From Clostridiales bacterium (lineage in GTDB: Bacteria > Bacillota > Clostridia > Christensenellales > Borkfalkiaceae): 64,000 nt of DNA. Location of the stretch: the NCBI GenBank assembly GCA_015055805.1, contig SVHN01000006.1, positions 40,046-104,045 of the forward strand, in the 5' to 3' direction. Made by a program: the position numbers and the translations under genes. This document shows positions 18,387 to 26,275 of this stretch, piece by piece; within the stretch, counting starts at the first letter, position 1; every line of letters starts with the position of its first letter. The notes below the pieces were generated by a model. The model ran no database searches. It was given only the letters and a program-made list of their open reading frames with translations, and was not told the DNA's origin.

Positions 18387-19253
18387 TTGGGCGTTTCGGT
18401 AAGTTTTATAGACGTTGGGTGTGGCGAAGCCATATTTATATATTTTACGGACGGCAAAACCATGCTTATAGATTGCGGAAAGGATAGCGTTACCGCGGAT
18501 AAAGTTATAGAACACGTAAAAGGCTTTGATAAAGACAACATTGATTATTTAGTGCTTACCCACCCAGATGTCGAGCATATAGGCGGCGCGGAAAAGATAA
18601 TTAATACTTTTAATATAGGTAAGATTTATCACCCAAATATTCGAAAAGATACACGCGGCGGTGAATTTCCTTTGCACGATAAAGTAATAGAATTAGCAGA
18701 AGAAAAAGGCATTGCAACAAAGATATCTGATTATTACGATTATATCGACGGTAAAGATTATGCGGTAGTGTTTCTGTCACCTTTGAGTAGTGGCGGTGCT
18801 TACGCAGAGTTTAACGGTACACTTTCAGCAACGGCTCAGCAGATAAACAATCTGTCACCTATTATATACTTAGAGATAAAGGGCGTAAGGTTTATACTCA
18901 CAGGTGACGCAGGCAAAGGTCAAGAACAGTTTGTCTTATCCCAACACAAAGTCGGTTTATATAAGCAATGGCTATCGAATACCGATATAGAACTTAATTT
19001 TACCGAAGTAGATTTTCTTAAAGTTTCCGACGGTGGAGCAGAAGAAGGGACAAGCGAAGAGTTTTTGCATTTAATATCGCCGAGAAACGCAGTTGTATTT
19101 GCAGGTGAAGGTGTTATTCCCGATAACGTTACCTTAAAGAGAATACAGTTAGAGAACGAGTTTTATAATCTTTATAGAACGGACGTTTACGGCTCGGTAT
19201 CTGTGAAAATTACGGGCGATAACGAATACCAAATTATAACGGATAAAGAATAA
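18387..19253 (+). CDS. ComEC-like MBL-fold protein, probably a lipoprotein (N terminus disrupted)
   Basis: 288 residues from the first usable codon (TTG). The domain is the metallo-beta-lactamase fold found in ComEC C-terminal domains and their stand-alone lipoproteins: VSFIDVGCGEAIFIYF, MLIDCGKD, YLVLTHPDVEHIGGAEKI, FILTGDAGKGQEQ, LKVSDGGAEEGTSEEFL. The metal motif is HPDVEH rather than HxHxDH, so metal binding may be altered. The natural start is very likely ATG 18212 with a signal peptide, but a one-base frame change separates it from this frame. A terminator follows at 19267-19292. Confidence 0.75.
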   Translation: MGVSVSFIDVGCGEAIFIYFTDGKTMLIDCGKDSVTADKVIEHVKGFDKDNIDYLVLTHPDVEHIGGAEKIINTFNIGKIYHPNIRKDTRGGEFPLHDKVIELAEEKGIATKISDYYDYIDGKDYAVVFLSPLSSGGAYAEFNGTLSATAQQINNLSPIIYLEIKGVRFILTGDAGKGQEQFVLSQHKVGLYKQWLSNTDIELNFTEVDFLKVSDGGAEEGTSEEFLHLISPRNAVVFAGEGVIPDNVTLKRIQLENEFYNLYRTDVYGSVSVKITGDNEYQIITDKE

Positions 19254-19266
19254 TTTTGATAGATTA

Positions 19267-19292
19267 AACGCCGTCGGGTTCCCGACGGCGTT
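19267..19292. terminator. Bidirectional intrinsic terminator
   Basis: AACGCCGTCGGG pairs perfectly with CCCGACGGCGTT around a two-base TT loop, between convergent genes. Confidence 0.85.
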
Positions 19293-19329
19293 AAAATATT
19301 TAAAAAAGAGAAAAAATGAAAGAAAGAGA

Positions 19330-20133
19330 TTAGGCAAGTTTAAGCACGGTAATCGATGCGTTAGACAACGTCGCCTCGGTTGCCGAAGTGTTCACAAGCG
19401 ACAGCGCGTCACCGCTAGATAAATTGATTAAAATCGTTTTACCTGCTGCACCTGCGCTGTTTGATTGCACGATTGTTTCGCCTGCAATAGCCGCGCCGTT
19501 AAGATACAAGGTCGTATTAAATTCGTTAGTTGGAACAGAACCGCCAACGTAGAATGAAACCAAATAAGTTCCTTCTTCAGTAACGCTTATGGCGTTATTG
19601 CTTACAGTCATGGTCGTGTCTGCGGTTGCCGTATTGAGCGACAAGGGAATAATTGCACCTGCACTTACGACTTCCGTACCAACACTTGCATAAACCGCAT
19701 CGTTAGTCCCGGCAGGACCAGCAGGGCCTTGCGGACCGGTTGCACCAGTTGCGCCAGTTTCACCTACGGGACCCTGAGGACCGATAGGACCAGCAGGACC
19801 CTGCGGACCAGTAGCACCAGTCGCGCCCGTTGCGCCAGTTGCACCTACCGGACCCTGCGGACCGATAGGACCGATAGGACCAACAGGACCTTGCGGACCA
19901 GTCGCACCCGTTGCACCAGTCGCACCGATAGGACCAATAGGACCTTGGGGTCCTATAGCACCAGTCGCACCCGTTGCCCCGGTAGGGCCTTGCGGACCAG
20001 TCGCGCCCTGCGGTCCTTGCGGACCTCTCGGACCTTGCGGACCAGTTGGACCCATAGGACCGCGCGGACCACGGATTACCGTCACGTTGTTACGGTTAGA
20101 ACAGCAATTGTTATTGCCAAATAGACAGCACAT
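19330..20133 (-). CDS. Collagen-like surface protein with C-terminal globular domain
   Basis: About 267 residues. A short Cys/Asn-rich head ([16 protein letters not shown]) leads into about 40 unbroken Gly-X-Y triplets (residues 22-144, mostly GPQ, GPI, GAT). A beta-rich C-terminal domain of about 120 residues resembles the trimerising heads of BclA-type exosporium proteins. Such proteins form triple helices on spore or cell surfaces. There is no Sec signal, as is common for spore-coat collagens. ATG 20133 is chosen because AAGGAGG lies at 20145-20151; a farther ATG at 20175 lacks one. A spore role is inference. Confidence 0.85.
   Translation of the reverse strand: MCCLFGNNNCCSNRNNVTVIRGPRGPMGPTGPQGPRGPQGPQGATGPQGPTGATGATGAIGPQGPIGPIGATGATGATGPQGPVGPIGPIGPQGPVGATGATGATGATGPQGPAGPIGPQGPVGETGATGATGPQGPAGPAGTNDAVYASVGTEVVSAGAIIPLSLNTATADTTMTVSNNAISVTEEGTYLVSFYVGGSVPTNEFNTTLYLNGAAIAGETIVQSNSAGAAGKTILINLSSGDALSLVNTSATEATLSNASITVLKLA
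19702..20070 (-). repeat. Collagen-triplet coding repeat
   Basis: Nine-base-periodic DNA encoding about 40 consecutive Gly-X-Y triplets, with runs of GAT and GPQ/GPI units reused as blocks. The region is prone to expansion, contraction and misassembly. Confidence 0.9.
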
Positions 20134-20241
20134 AAAATAAAATTCCTCCTTCGTGTCTAAATCATAATATTCCATTTATAAAAAAATGGTTACAGACCGA
20201 AGAAGGAAAGAATTTGTTTTTTTATATATAAACTAAAATTT

Positions 20242-20748
20242 TTACAGTTCGGGAAAATCTAAATGGGAAATGTTCATAGGCATTTCATAACACATTTCTT
20301 CGTGGTACGAGGACTTATCACCGAACACTTTATTGAAAGGTATCTTAAAATATTTAGCGGTTGCCTCTGCTAGCAGAGTCCCGTCCATAGAATATATCGC
20401 GCCTTTACCAGTAAAACCTCTTGACCCGCTAAAAGTTATTGCGCCGTGCGCTTTAACCGCAGTATCCAAAGGAACGGGCTTTCTGTAAGTTACCGAAAGA
20501 GTTGTGGTAACGCCGAACATGTTAGGTTCGGTTATCCAAAGTGCTCTGCCGATAAGCTCGTCCAAGAGCGCGCTCACCATTCCGCCGTGCGTGCGGTCGG
20601 GATAACTTTGATGTTCGGACTTAAAAGTTACGAGCGTACCGACCGTGCCGTCTTCTAATTCATAAAACGGTGCTTTAAGTCCCGTCGGGTTTTCCATTCC
20701 GCAAATAATGCAGTATTTGCTGTTTCGTTGGGTTTTTATAACTTTCAT
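20242..20748 (-). CDS. PaaI-type hotdog-fold acyl-CoA thioesterase
   Basis: 168 residues. The hotdog-fold motif YPDRTHGGMVSALLDELIGRAL is typical of PaaI-like thioesterases, with TTLSVTYRKPVPLD as the next strand pair. An N-terminal CIICGMENPTGL segment is common in a Firmicutes subgroup. These enzymes hydrolyse acyl-CoA thioesters; the substrate here is unknown. It lies 13 bp after the glycerophosphodiesterase gene on the same strand, so the two are probably co-transcribed from the promoter at 21532-21560. Confidence 0.85.
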   Translation of the reverse strand: MKVIKTQRNSKYCIICGMENPTGLKAPFYELEDGTVGTLVTFKSEHQSYPDRTHGGMVSALLDELIGRALWITEPNMFGVTTTLSVTYRKPVPLDTAVKAHGAITFSGSRGFTGKGAIYSMDGTLLAEATAKYFKIPFNKVFGDKSSYHEEMCYEMPMNISHLDFPEL

Positions 20749-20761
20749 TTGTATAACTCCG

Positions 20762-21466
20762 TTATTTACTGCTCAAAAGTTCGGTGAGTTTATCGGGGAA
20801 GTTTACGGTCATACCGTCAACACCGCATTGAACAGCTTTAAGCATAAGGTCTTTATTAACAACGCCCCAGGCACGAACGTTAAATCCCTTTTCGTGCCAA
20901 GAATCAACTAATTCTTTAGTTAGAATATCCGCGATAGGGCAAAGTTCGGTTATGCCGATCTCTTTCATTTTAGAAAGTATTTGATCGTCCACTTTATCGG
21001 TTAAAAGTCCTGCGGTAAATTCGGGCGCATAGTTTTTAAGGTCGATAAGTTCTTTCAATTTAAATGAAGTCATTACGGTTTTGTTTACCATATCGTATTT
21101 TCTAAGCAAATCTGCGCTGATTTTAGCAGTATTATCGCCCTTCAATTCAATGGCGAAAGTAAGGTCGAAATCCATAAAATGCGATAGGAAATCTTCAAAA
21201 GTAACTATCCTGTCTTTCAAGCTGTTTTTACTTACCCATAATTTTTTAAGTTCGGATAAAGTAAAGTCCGAAAGTTTGCCTTTACCGTCCGTAACCCTAT
21301 CAACAGTATCGTCGTGGAACAAAACGGCAACGCCGTCTTTACTTAACTGCACGTCCGTTTCAATGCCGTTTGCACCCATGGTTAAACCGTAGTAAAAAGA
21401 TAACAAAGTATTTTCAGGCGCATATTCGCTCGCGCCCCTGTGTGCATAATTAATAAATTTTTTCAT
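20762..21466 (-). CDS. Glycerophosphodiester phosphodiesterase
   Basis: 234 residues. GDPD motifs are clear: YAHRGASEYAPENTLLSF, GIETDVQLSKDGVAVLFHDD (metal-binding Glu-x-Asp and catalytic His) and FAIELKG. The enzyme splits glycerophosphodiesters into glycerol-3-phosphate and an alcohol, recycling deacylated phospholipids. There is no signal peptide, so it is cytosolic. AAGGAG precedes the ATG. It is followed by the thioesterase gene, giving a small lipid-turnover operon. Confidence 0.93.
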   Translation of the reverse strand: MKKFINYAHRGASEYAPENTLLSFYYGLTMGANGIETDVQLSKDGVAVLFHDDTVDRVTDGKGKLSDFTLSELKKLWVSKNSLKDRIVTFEDFLSHFMDFDLTFAIELKGDNTAKISADLLRKYDMVNKTVMTSFKLKELIDLKNYAPEFTAGLLTDKVDDQILSKMKEIGITELCPIADILTKELVDSWHEKGFNVRAWGVVNKDLMLKAVQCGVDGMTVNFPDKLTELLSSK

Positions 21467-21531
21467 TTTTAATTCTCCTTTTTCATATCGTAAGAAGTTG
21501 GAAACTTGACTGAAAATCTTTAACTTTATAT

Positions 21532-21560
21532 ATCATATCACAATTTTTTATTTAAGTAAA
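21532..21560 (-). promoter_or_regulatory. Promoter of the gdpD-thioesterase operon
   Basis: On the minus strand, TTTACT (21560-21555) and TATGAT (21537-21532) are separated by 17 bp. It diverges from the ABC operon promoter at 21569. Confidence 0.55.
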
Positions 21561-21568
21561 CAAAAGAG

Positions 21569-21598
21569 TTGACAAAAATTCGTTTAAACTGATATCAT
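21569..21598 (+). promoter_or_regulatory. Promoter of the two-gene ABC operon
   Basis: TTGACA (21569-21574) and TATCAT (21593-21598) with an 18-bp spacer. The -10 element lies inside the palindrome at 21584-21614, so a protein bound there would block polymerase. Confidence 0.6.
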
Positions 21599-21614
21599 TT
21601 TGATATCAGTTTAA
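21584..21614. promoter_or_regulatory. Perfect 14-bp palindromic operator
   Basis: TTAAACTGATATCA (21584-21597) and its exact complement TGATATCAGTTTAA (21601-21614) flank a TTT spacer. Each arm ends in the self-palindromic TGATATCA. It covers the -10 element and touches the ribosome site of the ABC gene. This looks like a binding site for a dimeric repressor, but no regulator gene is adjacent. Confidence 0.75.
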
Positions 21615-21622
21615 GGAGAAAG

Positions 21623-22534
21623 ATGCTGATGGATATTATTAGGATAGAGAATTTACATAAGAGTTACGGCGACGTTAAAGCAGTAAACGATTTAAGTTTT
21701 AAGATAAAAGAAGGGGAATTGTTTGCTTTTTTGGGCGTAAACGGCGCAGGAAAATCCACGACCATATCAATGATTTGCAAGACCTTGGAAAAGGATAGTG
21801 GAAAGATTTACGTGGACGGTGTTGACGTTGATGAAAATTCGGATAAAATCAAGAGAGAGATAGGCGTAGTGTTCCAAAATTCCGCGCTTGATAAATCCCT
21901 TTCCGTGCGTGACAACCTTATTCACCGCGCGGCACTATATGGAATAGTAGGCAAAGACTTTGAAGAAAAATTAAAAGAGTTAGTTAATCTTTTAGGTTTT
22001 GGCGATATATTAAACCGTCCCGTCGGCAAACTTTCGGGTGGACAGCGCAGAAAGGCGGACATTGCGCGCGCGCTTATTCATAGCCCTAAAATTCTTATAC
22101 TTGACGAACCGACCACGGGACTTGATCCACAGACCAGAATTACGCTGTGGGGCGTGGTTGAAAAAATGCGTCGTGAACAAAATATGACCGTACTTTTGAC
22201 GACGCATTATATGGAAGAGGCGGCAGACGCCGATTACGTCGTTATTATCGACGGCGGAAAAAAGGCTGCGGAAGGCACGCCCATTGAACTTAAAAACCAG
22301 TATTCGGGCGACTTTATCACCATTTACGACAACGACGAAAGCAAACTTTCCGTGCTTAATCTTGATTACGTCAAGGTTTCTGGTGGATTTAGGATAGAAG
22401 TAGAATCCACCTTAAAAGCAACCGAACTAATAGTTAAACACCCAGACGTGTTCACCGACTACGAAGTGGTAAAGGGCAAGATGGATTCGGTGTTTTTAGC
22501 GGTTACAGGCAAAAAACTTACGGGGGATAAATAA
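21623..22534 (+). CDS. ABC transporter ATP-binding protein (DrrA-type)
   Basis: 303 residues. Walker A LGVNGAGKSTT, signature LSGGQRRKADIARAL, Walker [14 protein letters not shown] and H-loop TTHYMEEA are all present, with the C-terminal extension usual in daunorubicin-resistance-type ATPases. It energises the permease encoded immediately downstream. AAGGAG lies four bases before ATG 21623; ATG 21629 (ten bases) is equally possible. Transcription is likely controlled by the overlapping palindrome. Confidence 0.92.
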   Translation: MLMDIIRIENLHKSYGDVKAVNDLSFKIKEGELFAFLGVNGAGKSTTISMICKTLEKDSGKIYVDGVDVDENSDKIKREIGVVFQNSALDKSLSVRDNLIHRAALYGIVGKDFEEKLKELVNLLGFGDILNRPVGKLSGGQRRKADIARALIHSPKILILDEPTTGLDPQTRITLWGVVEKMRREQNMTVLLTTHYMEEAADADYVVIIDGGKKAAEGTPIELKNQYSGDFITIYDNDESKLSVLNLDYVKVSGGFRIEVESTLKATELIVKHPDVFTDYEVVKGKMDSVFLAVTGKKLTGDK

Positions 22535-23446
22535 ATGAAAACTTTCTTTATAATGCTAAAAAGAAACGTAAAACTATTCTTTAAGGATAAAGGTCTGTTT
22601 TTTACTTCGCTTATAACTCCGCTTATTCTACTCGTGTTGTACGCTACTTTTTTGTCCAACGTTTACACTAGCAGCTTTGAAAGCGTGTTCCAAGGTTTTG
22701 GCATCACCATAGACGAAAAACTACTCGACGGACTTGTCGGTGGTCAGCTTATGTCGTCGCTACTTGCGGTGTCGTGCGTAACCGTTTCTTTCTGTTCAAA
22801 TATGCTTATGGTTCAGGATAAGATTTCAGGGGCGCATAAGGATATGCTAATAACACCAGTACGCCGTTCGCAAATGGCGTTAAGTTACTATATAGCAACC
22901 ACTATAAGCACGCTTGTAATATGCTTTTTAGCACTTGGCGCAAGCCTTGTTTACGTCGCTATTATCGGTTGGTATTTAAGTTTTGCAGACGTATTACTGC
23001 TTATCGTGGATATATTTCTTTTAACTACTTTCGGCACGGCTCTGTCTTCGGTCATTAACCACTTCTTGTCGTCGCAAGGTCAAATATCTGCCGTCGGCTC
23101 GATAGTGAGTTCGTGCTACGGCTTTATATGCGGTGCGTATATGCCGCTGTCAAGTTTTTCAGAAGGTTTAAGAAAAGTATTAATGTTCTTGCCGGGAACT
23201 TACGGCACGTCGCTAGTTAGAAACCACTCTATGCAAGGCGCGCTAAATGAAATGCGAGCGCAGGGCGTTCCGGATGCGGCGGTGGACGGTTTGGCAGCGT
23301 CGGTTGACTGTAATCTTGAATTTTTCGGAACGGACGTTAAGATTTGGGCAATGTATTTGATAATGGTTTTGACCATAGTAACGCTTATATGCGCATACGT
23401 TTTAATAAACGTGCTGTCGGTTAGAAAAAAGAAAACGAGTAAGTAA
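22535..23446 (+). CDS. ABC-2 type transporter permease (DrrB-type)
   Basis: 303 residues with six membrane segments and the ABC-2 fold: an N-terminal amphipathic stretch and LFFTSLITPLILLVLYATF, a long outer loop, then four helices including a GSIVSSCYGFICGAYMP block typical of drug/polysaccharide exporters. It begins on the base after the ATPase stop codon, so the two are translationally coupled. The substrate cannot be told from sequence; antibiotic or lipid export is the family norm. Confidence 0.9.
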   Translation: MKTFFIMLKRNVKLFFKDKGLFFTSLITPLILLVLYATFLSNVYTSSFESVFQGFGITIDEKLLDGLVGGQLMSSLLAVSCVTVSFCSNMLMVQDKISGAHKDMLITPVRRSQMALSYYIATTISTLVICFLALGASLVYVAIIGWYLSFADVLLLIVDIFLLTTFGTALSSVINHFLSSQGQISAVGSIVSSCYGFICGAYMPLSSFSEGLRKVLMFLPGTYGTSLVRNHSMQGALNEMRAQGVPDAAVDGLAASVDCNLEFFGTDVKIWAMYLIMVLTIVTLICAYVLINVLSVRKKKTSK

Positions 23447-23456
23447 GACACATAAG

Positions 23457-23485
23457 AAAACGCAGTTTAAAAGAACTGCGTTTTT
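23457..23485 (+). terminator. Intrinsic terminator of the ABC operon
   Basis: AAAACGCAGTT pairs with AACTGCGTTTT around a six-base loop, and ends in a T run. Confidence 0.85.
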
Positions 23486-23486
23486 G

Positions 23487-23515
23487 TTTACAATAAATCA
23501 TTATTGTGGTAAAAT
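23487..23515 (+). promoter_or_regulatory. Promoter of the membrane-tailed pair and uvrBA
   Basis: TTTACA (23487-23492) and TAAAAT (23510-23515) with a 17-bp spacer, 52 bp before the first gene. No other strong promoter was seen before uvrB. No clear SOS box (LexA site) was recognised. Confidence 0.6.
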
Positions 23516-23567
23516 TATGTATAACAAAACTTATTAATCCCAAAATATTAAGTGAAGTAGGTGGATT

Positions 23568-23951
23568 ATGCTTGATAGATTAAGTCTTGCTTTACTTAAT
23601 ATTATTAACGGCGAGTGTAGCGGTTCGGGTTATAAAGTTTTCTCGATTGACGACGTTATGCAATCCTTTCCAACCCGTTTTAAGGTGGAAGAAGAAAGTG
23701 TTAGGGAAAGCCTAAACAACCTATCGGCGCGTGAATACGTCATAGTAAAGTACGAAGACGAAAAAGAGTTTTGCGCCATACCGACGGCTAAGGGGCGGTT
23801 GGTGTTTGAAAACCGTATAGAACAAGAAATAGAGCGGGTACAGACGGCAAAAAAGTATTTCGTTTATTCGGCACTCGGCGCGTTTTTAGGCGGAATATTT
23901 GCTTTTGTGATTGCCACCGTCTTAACCTTTGCGCTAAGGGGTGCAATCTAA
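23568..23951 (+). CDS. Small protein with winged-helix-like head and C-terminal membrane anchor (first copy)
   Basis: 127 residues, family not recognised. The first approximately 80 residues look like a winged-helix domain: a leading helix (MLDRLSLALLNIING), a VRESLNNLSAREYVIVKYED recognition-helix-and-wing pattern, and IPTAKGRLVFENR. One membrane helix follows at about 98-122 (FVYSALGAFLGGIFAFVIATVLTF). It overlaps the next gene by 1 bp, and the two resemble each other. Possibly membrane-tethered regulators, but no function is claimed. Confidence 0.65.
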   Translation: MLDRLSLALLNIINGECSGSGYKVFSIDDVMQSFPTRFKVEEESVRESLNNLSAREYVIVKYEDEKEFCAIPTAKGRLVFENRIEQEIERVQTAKKYFVYSALGAFLGGIFAFVIATVLTFALRGAI

Positions 23952-24304
23952 TGCTTAGCAGGGTGGAAAGCGCGGTAATGCTTGCCCTACACGGCGCGTG
24001 TGGCGAAAAGGGGGCAACGCTCATAACGCCCGTGGATTTAAAGCGACTTGTTGGCGCTGACGGTATAGGGTTATCTAGGCTAGATACGGTTATGACCGAC
24101 CTTGCGTCCGACGGATACTTCGACCTTGTATATTCAGACCGTAGGGGGGAAACGGTTTATTGCGTGTCGCTTACCGAAAAGGGCAAAGGATATATTAGAG
24201 AACGCAAGGTGTTTAGGCGCAATCTCATTTACAGAATAGGCTTAACCGCCGCCCTTGCGCTGTTGAGTTTCTTGATAGGTTTAATATTAAAAGCTATATT
24301 TTAG
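23951..24304 (+). CDS. Small protein with winged-helix-like head and C-terminal membrane anchor (second copy)
   Basis: 117 residues with the same plan as its neighbour: [15 protein letters not shown], an [21 protein letters not shown] helix-wing segment, [13 protein letters not shown] and a terminal membrane helix ([20 protein letters not shown]). It starts on the last base of the upstream stop codon and ends 7 bp before uvrB, so it is in the same transcript. Function unknown. An origin by tandem duplication is likely. Confidence 0.65.
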   Translation: MLSRVESAVMLALHGACGEKGATLITPVDLKRLVGADGIGLSRLDTVMTDLASDGYFDLVYSDRRGETVYCVSLTEKGKGYIRERKVFRRNLIYRIGLTAALALLSFLIGLILKAIF

Positions 24305-24311
24305 AGTGGTT

Positions 24312-26273
24312 ATGGAAAAGTTAGAGTTTCAACTGCATTCACCATATCAGCCGACGGGCGATCAGCCTCAGGCCATAGAAAAGCTTACGGACGGCTTGCG
24401 TGACGGATTGCGTACGCAGGTCCTTTTGGGCGTTACGGGTAGCGGTAAAACTTTCACTATGGCAAACGTCATAAAAAATATGAACCGCCCAGCCTTAGTA
24501 ATAGCGCATAACAAGACGCTTGCTGCGCAATTATGTAACGAGTTCCGCGAATTTTTTCCTAATAACCGAGTAGAGTTTTTCGTAAGCTACTACGACTATT
24601 ATCAGCCGGAAGCATATATTCCGTCTACCGACACCTATATTGAAAAGGACTTAGCCATTAACGACGAGATAGATAAACTCCGTCACTCGGCGACTTGTTC
24701 GTTATCCGAGCGTACCGACACCATAGTCGTAGCGTCGGTATCCTGTATTTACGGCTTGGGTGCGCCCGAAGAATATTACCGCTTAGCGGTATCGCTGCGT
24801 CCCGACGACAATATGGATAGGGACGAACTTATGCGTAAACTCGTATCTATTCAATACACCAGGCGTGACGTGGATTTTTCTCGTTCGTCGTTTAGGGTTA
24901 GGGGGGATATTGTTGATATTTTCCCGTCGTCAAATACTGAAATTATTATTCGCGTAGAGTTTTTCGGGGATACCATAGACAGTATATCCGAAGTGGAGTT
25001 TGTGTCGGGAAAGGTTATATCTTCCTTAAAGCACGCGGTCATTTTCCCTGCAAGCCACTACGCGGTGGCGGAAGAAAAACTTAACCTTGCGTTAGCGGCA
25101 ATCGAGCGTGACCGTGACGACGAAGTTTTATTCTTTCAACAAGACGGAAAACTTATCGAGGCGCAACGCTTAAAACAGCGCACCGATTACGATATAGAAA
25201 TGATTAGGGAAATAGGGTTCTGTAAAGGTATCGAAAATTACAGCCGTTACTTTGACGGTAGGGATATCGGCGAACCGCCATTTACGCTTTTAGATTACTT
25301 TCCCAAAGACTTTATTACCTTTATAGACGAGTCGCACATGACCATACCGCAGATAGGCGCAATGTTCAACGGCGACCGTTCAAGAAAAACCAACCTTGTA
25401 GGTTACGGTTTCCGCTTAAAATCGGCGTTTGATAACCGTCCGCTTACCTTTGATGAATTCGATTCAAGGGTAGGGCAGATTATCTGCGTTTCCGCTACCC
25501 CTGCTAAGTACGAACTTGACCAAGCAGGGCAAGTGGTCGAACAACTTATTCGTCCGACCGGACTTATAGACCCGGAAATTACCGTCAAACCGACTAAGGA
25601 CCAGATAGACGATTTATTGACCGAGATAAACGCCGTGACCAAAGACGGCGGAAGAGTGCTTATAACCACGCTCACTAAAAAAATGGCGGAAAGCCTTACT
25701 GAATACTTGAAAGAAAACGGCGTTAAGGTGCGCTATATGCACAGCGATATAGATACCATGGAACGTATTGAGATAGTGTCGGGACTGCGTAGCGGTGAGT
25801 TTGACGTGCTTTGCGGTATTAACCTTTTAAGGGAAGGCTTAGACCTACCAGAAGTTAAACTAGTCGCTATTCTAGACGCAGATAAGGAAGGCTTTTTGCG
25901 CAGCGAAACTTCGCTTATTCAAACCATAGGTAGGGCGGCGAGAAACGCAGAAGGTAGGGTTATAATGTACGCAGACGTTATAACGGGCAGTATGCGCCGT
26001 GCCATAGACGAGACCGAAAGACGAAGAAAGATACAGTCGGACTATAATAAGGCGCACGGCATTACGCCAAAGACCATCAAGAAAGACATAGTCAATACCT
26101 TAGAGATAACTAAGAAAGCAGATAGGACTAAGGACGTTAAGAAACAGGATATCCCCGACGAGATAGAAAAGCTTAAAGCACTCATGAAGATAGCGTCGGC
26201 AAACCTTGATTTCGAGCGGTGTATCGAGATTCGCGATACCATTGCTAAACTTAAAATGAAGATGAGAAAATAA
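24312..26273 (+). CDS. uvrB: Excinuclease ABC subunit B
   Basis: About 653 residues. UvrB verifies DNA damage handed over by UvrA and recruits UvrC in nucleotide excision repair. Visible: [12 protein letters not shown] (Walker A), the damage-probing beta-hairpin [31 protein letters not shown] (Walker B region), the helicase-like C-terminal motor ([29 protein letters not shown]) and the terminal UVR motif. ATG 24312 matches the family start ([19 protein letters not shown]); the GTG at 24306 adds two residues. Confidence 0.97.
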   Translation: MEKLEFQLHSPYQPTGDQPQAIEKLTDGLRDGLRTQVLLGVTGSGKTFTMANVIKNMNRPALVIAHNKTLAAQLCNEFREFFPNNRVEFFVSYYDYYQPEAYIPSTDTYIEKDLAINDEIDKLRHSATCSLSERTDTIVVASVSCIYGLGAPEEYYRLAVSLRPDDNMDRDELMRKLVSIQYTRRDVDFSRSSFRVRGDIVDIFPSSNTEIIIRVEFFGDTIDSISEVEFVSGKVISSLKHAVIFPASHYAVAEEKLNLALAAIERDRDDEVLFFQQDGKLIEAQRLKQRTDYDIEMIREIGFCKGIENYSRYFDGRDIGEPPFTLLDYFPKDFITFIDESHMTIPQIGAMFNGDRSRKTNLVGYGFRLKSAFDNRPLTFDEFDSRVGQIICVSATPAKYELDQAGQVVEQLIRPTGLIDPEITVKPTKDQIDDLLTEINAVTKDGGRVLITTLTKKMAESLTEYLKENGVKVRYMHSDIDTMERIEIVSGLRSGEFDVLCGINLLREGLDLPEVKLVAILDADKEGFLRSETSLIQTIGRAARNAEGRVIMYADVITGSMRRAIDETERRRKIQSDYNKAHGITPKTIKKDIVNTLEITKKADRTKDVKKQDIPDEIEKLKALMKIASANLDFERCIEIRDTIAKLKMKMRK

Positions 26274-26275
26274 TT

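Noticed and set aside
19729..20124. Plus-strand open frame opposite the collagen-like gene (Thr/Arg/Ser-rich)
   Set aside because: It is a mirror of the Gly-X-Y repeat DNA, with no ribosome site or recognisable fold.
23447..24311. LexA/SOS box controlling uvrBA
   Set aside because: No convincing GAAC-n4-GTTC-type site was found near the promoter at 23487-23515 or before uvrB.
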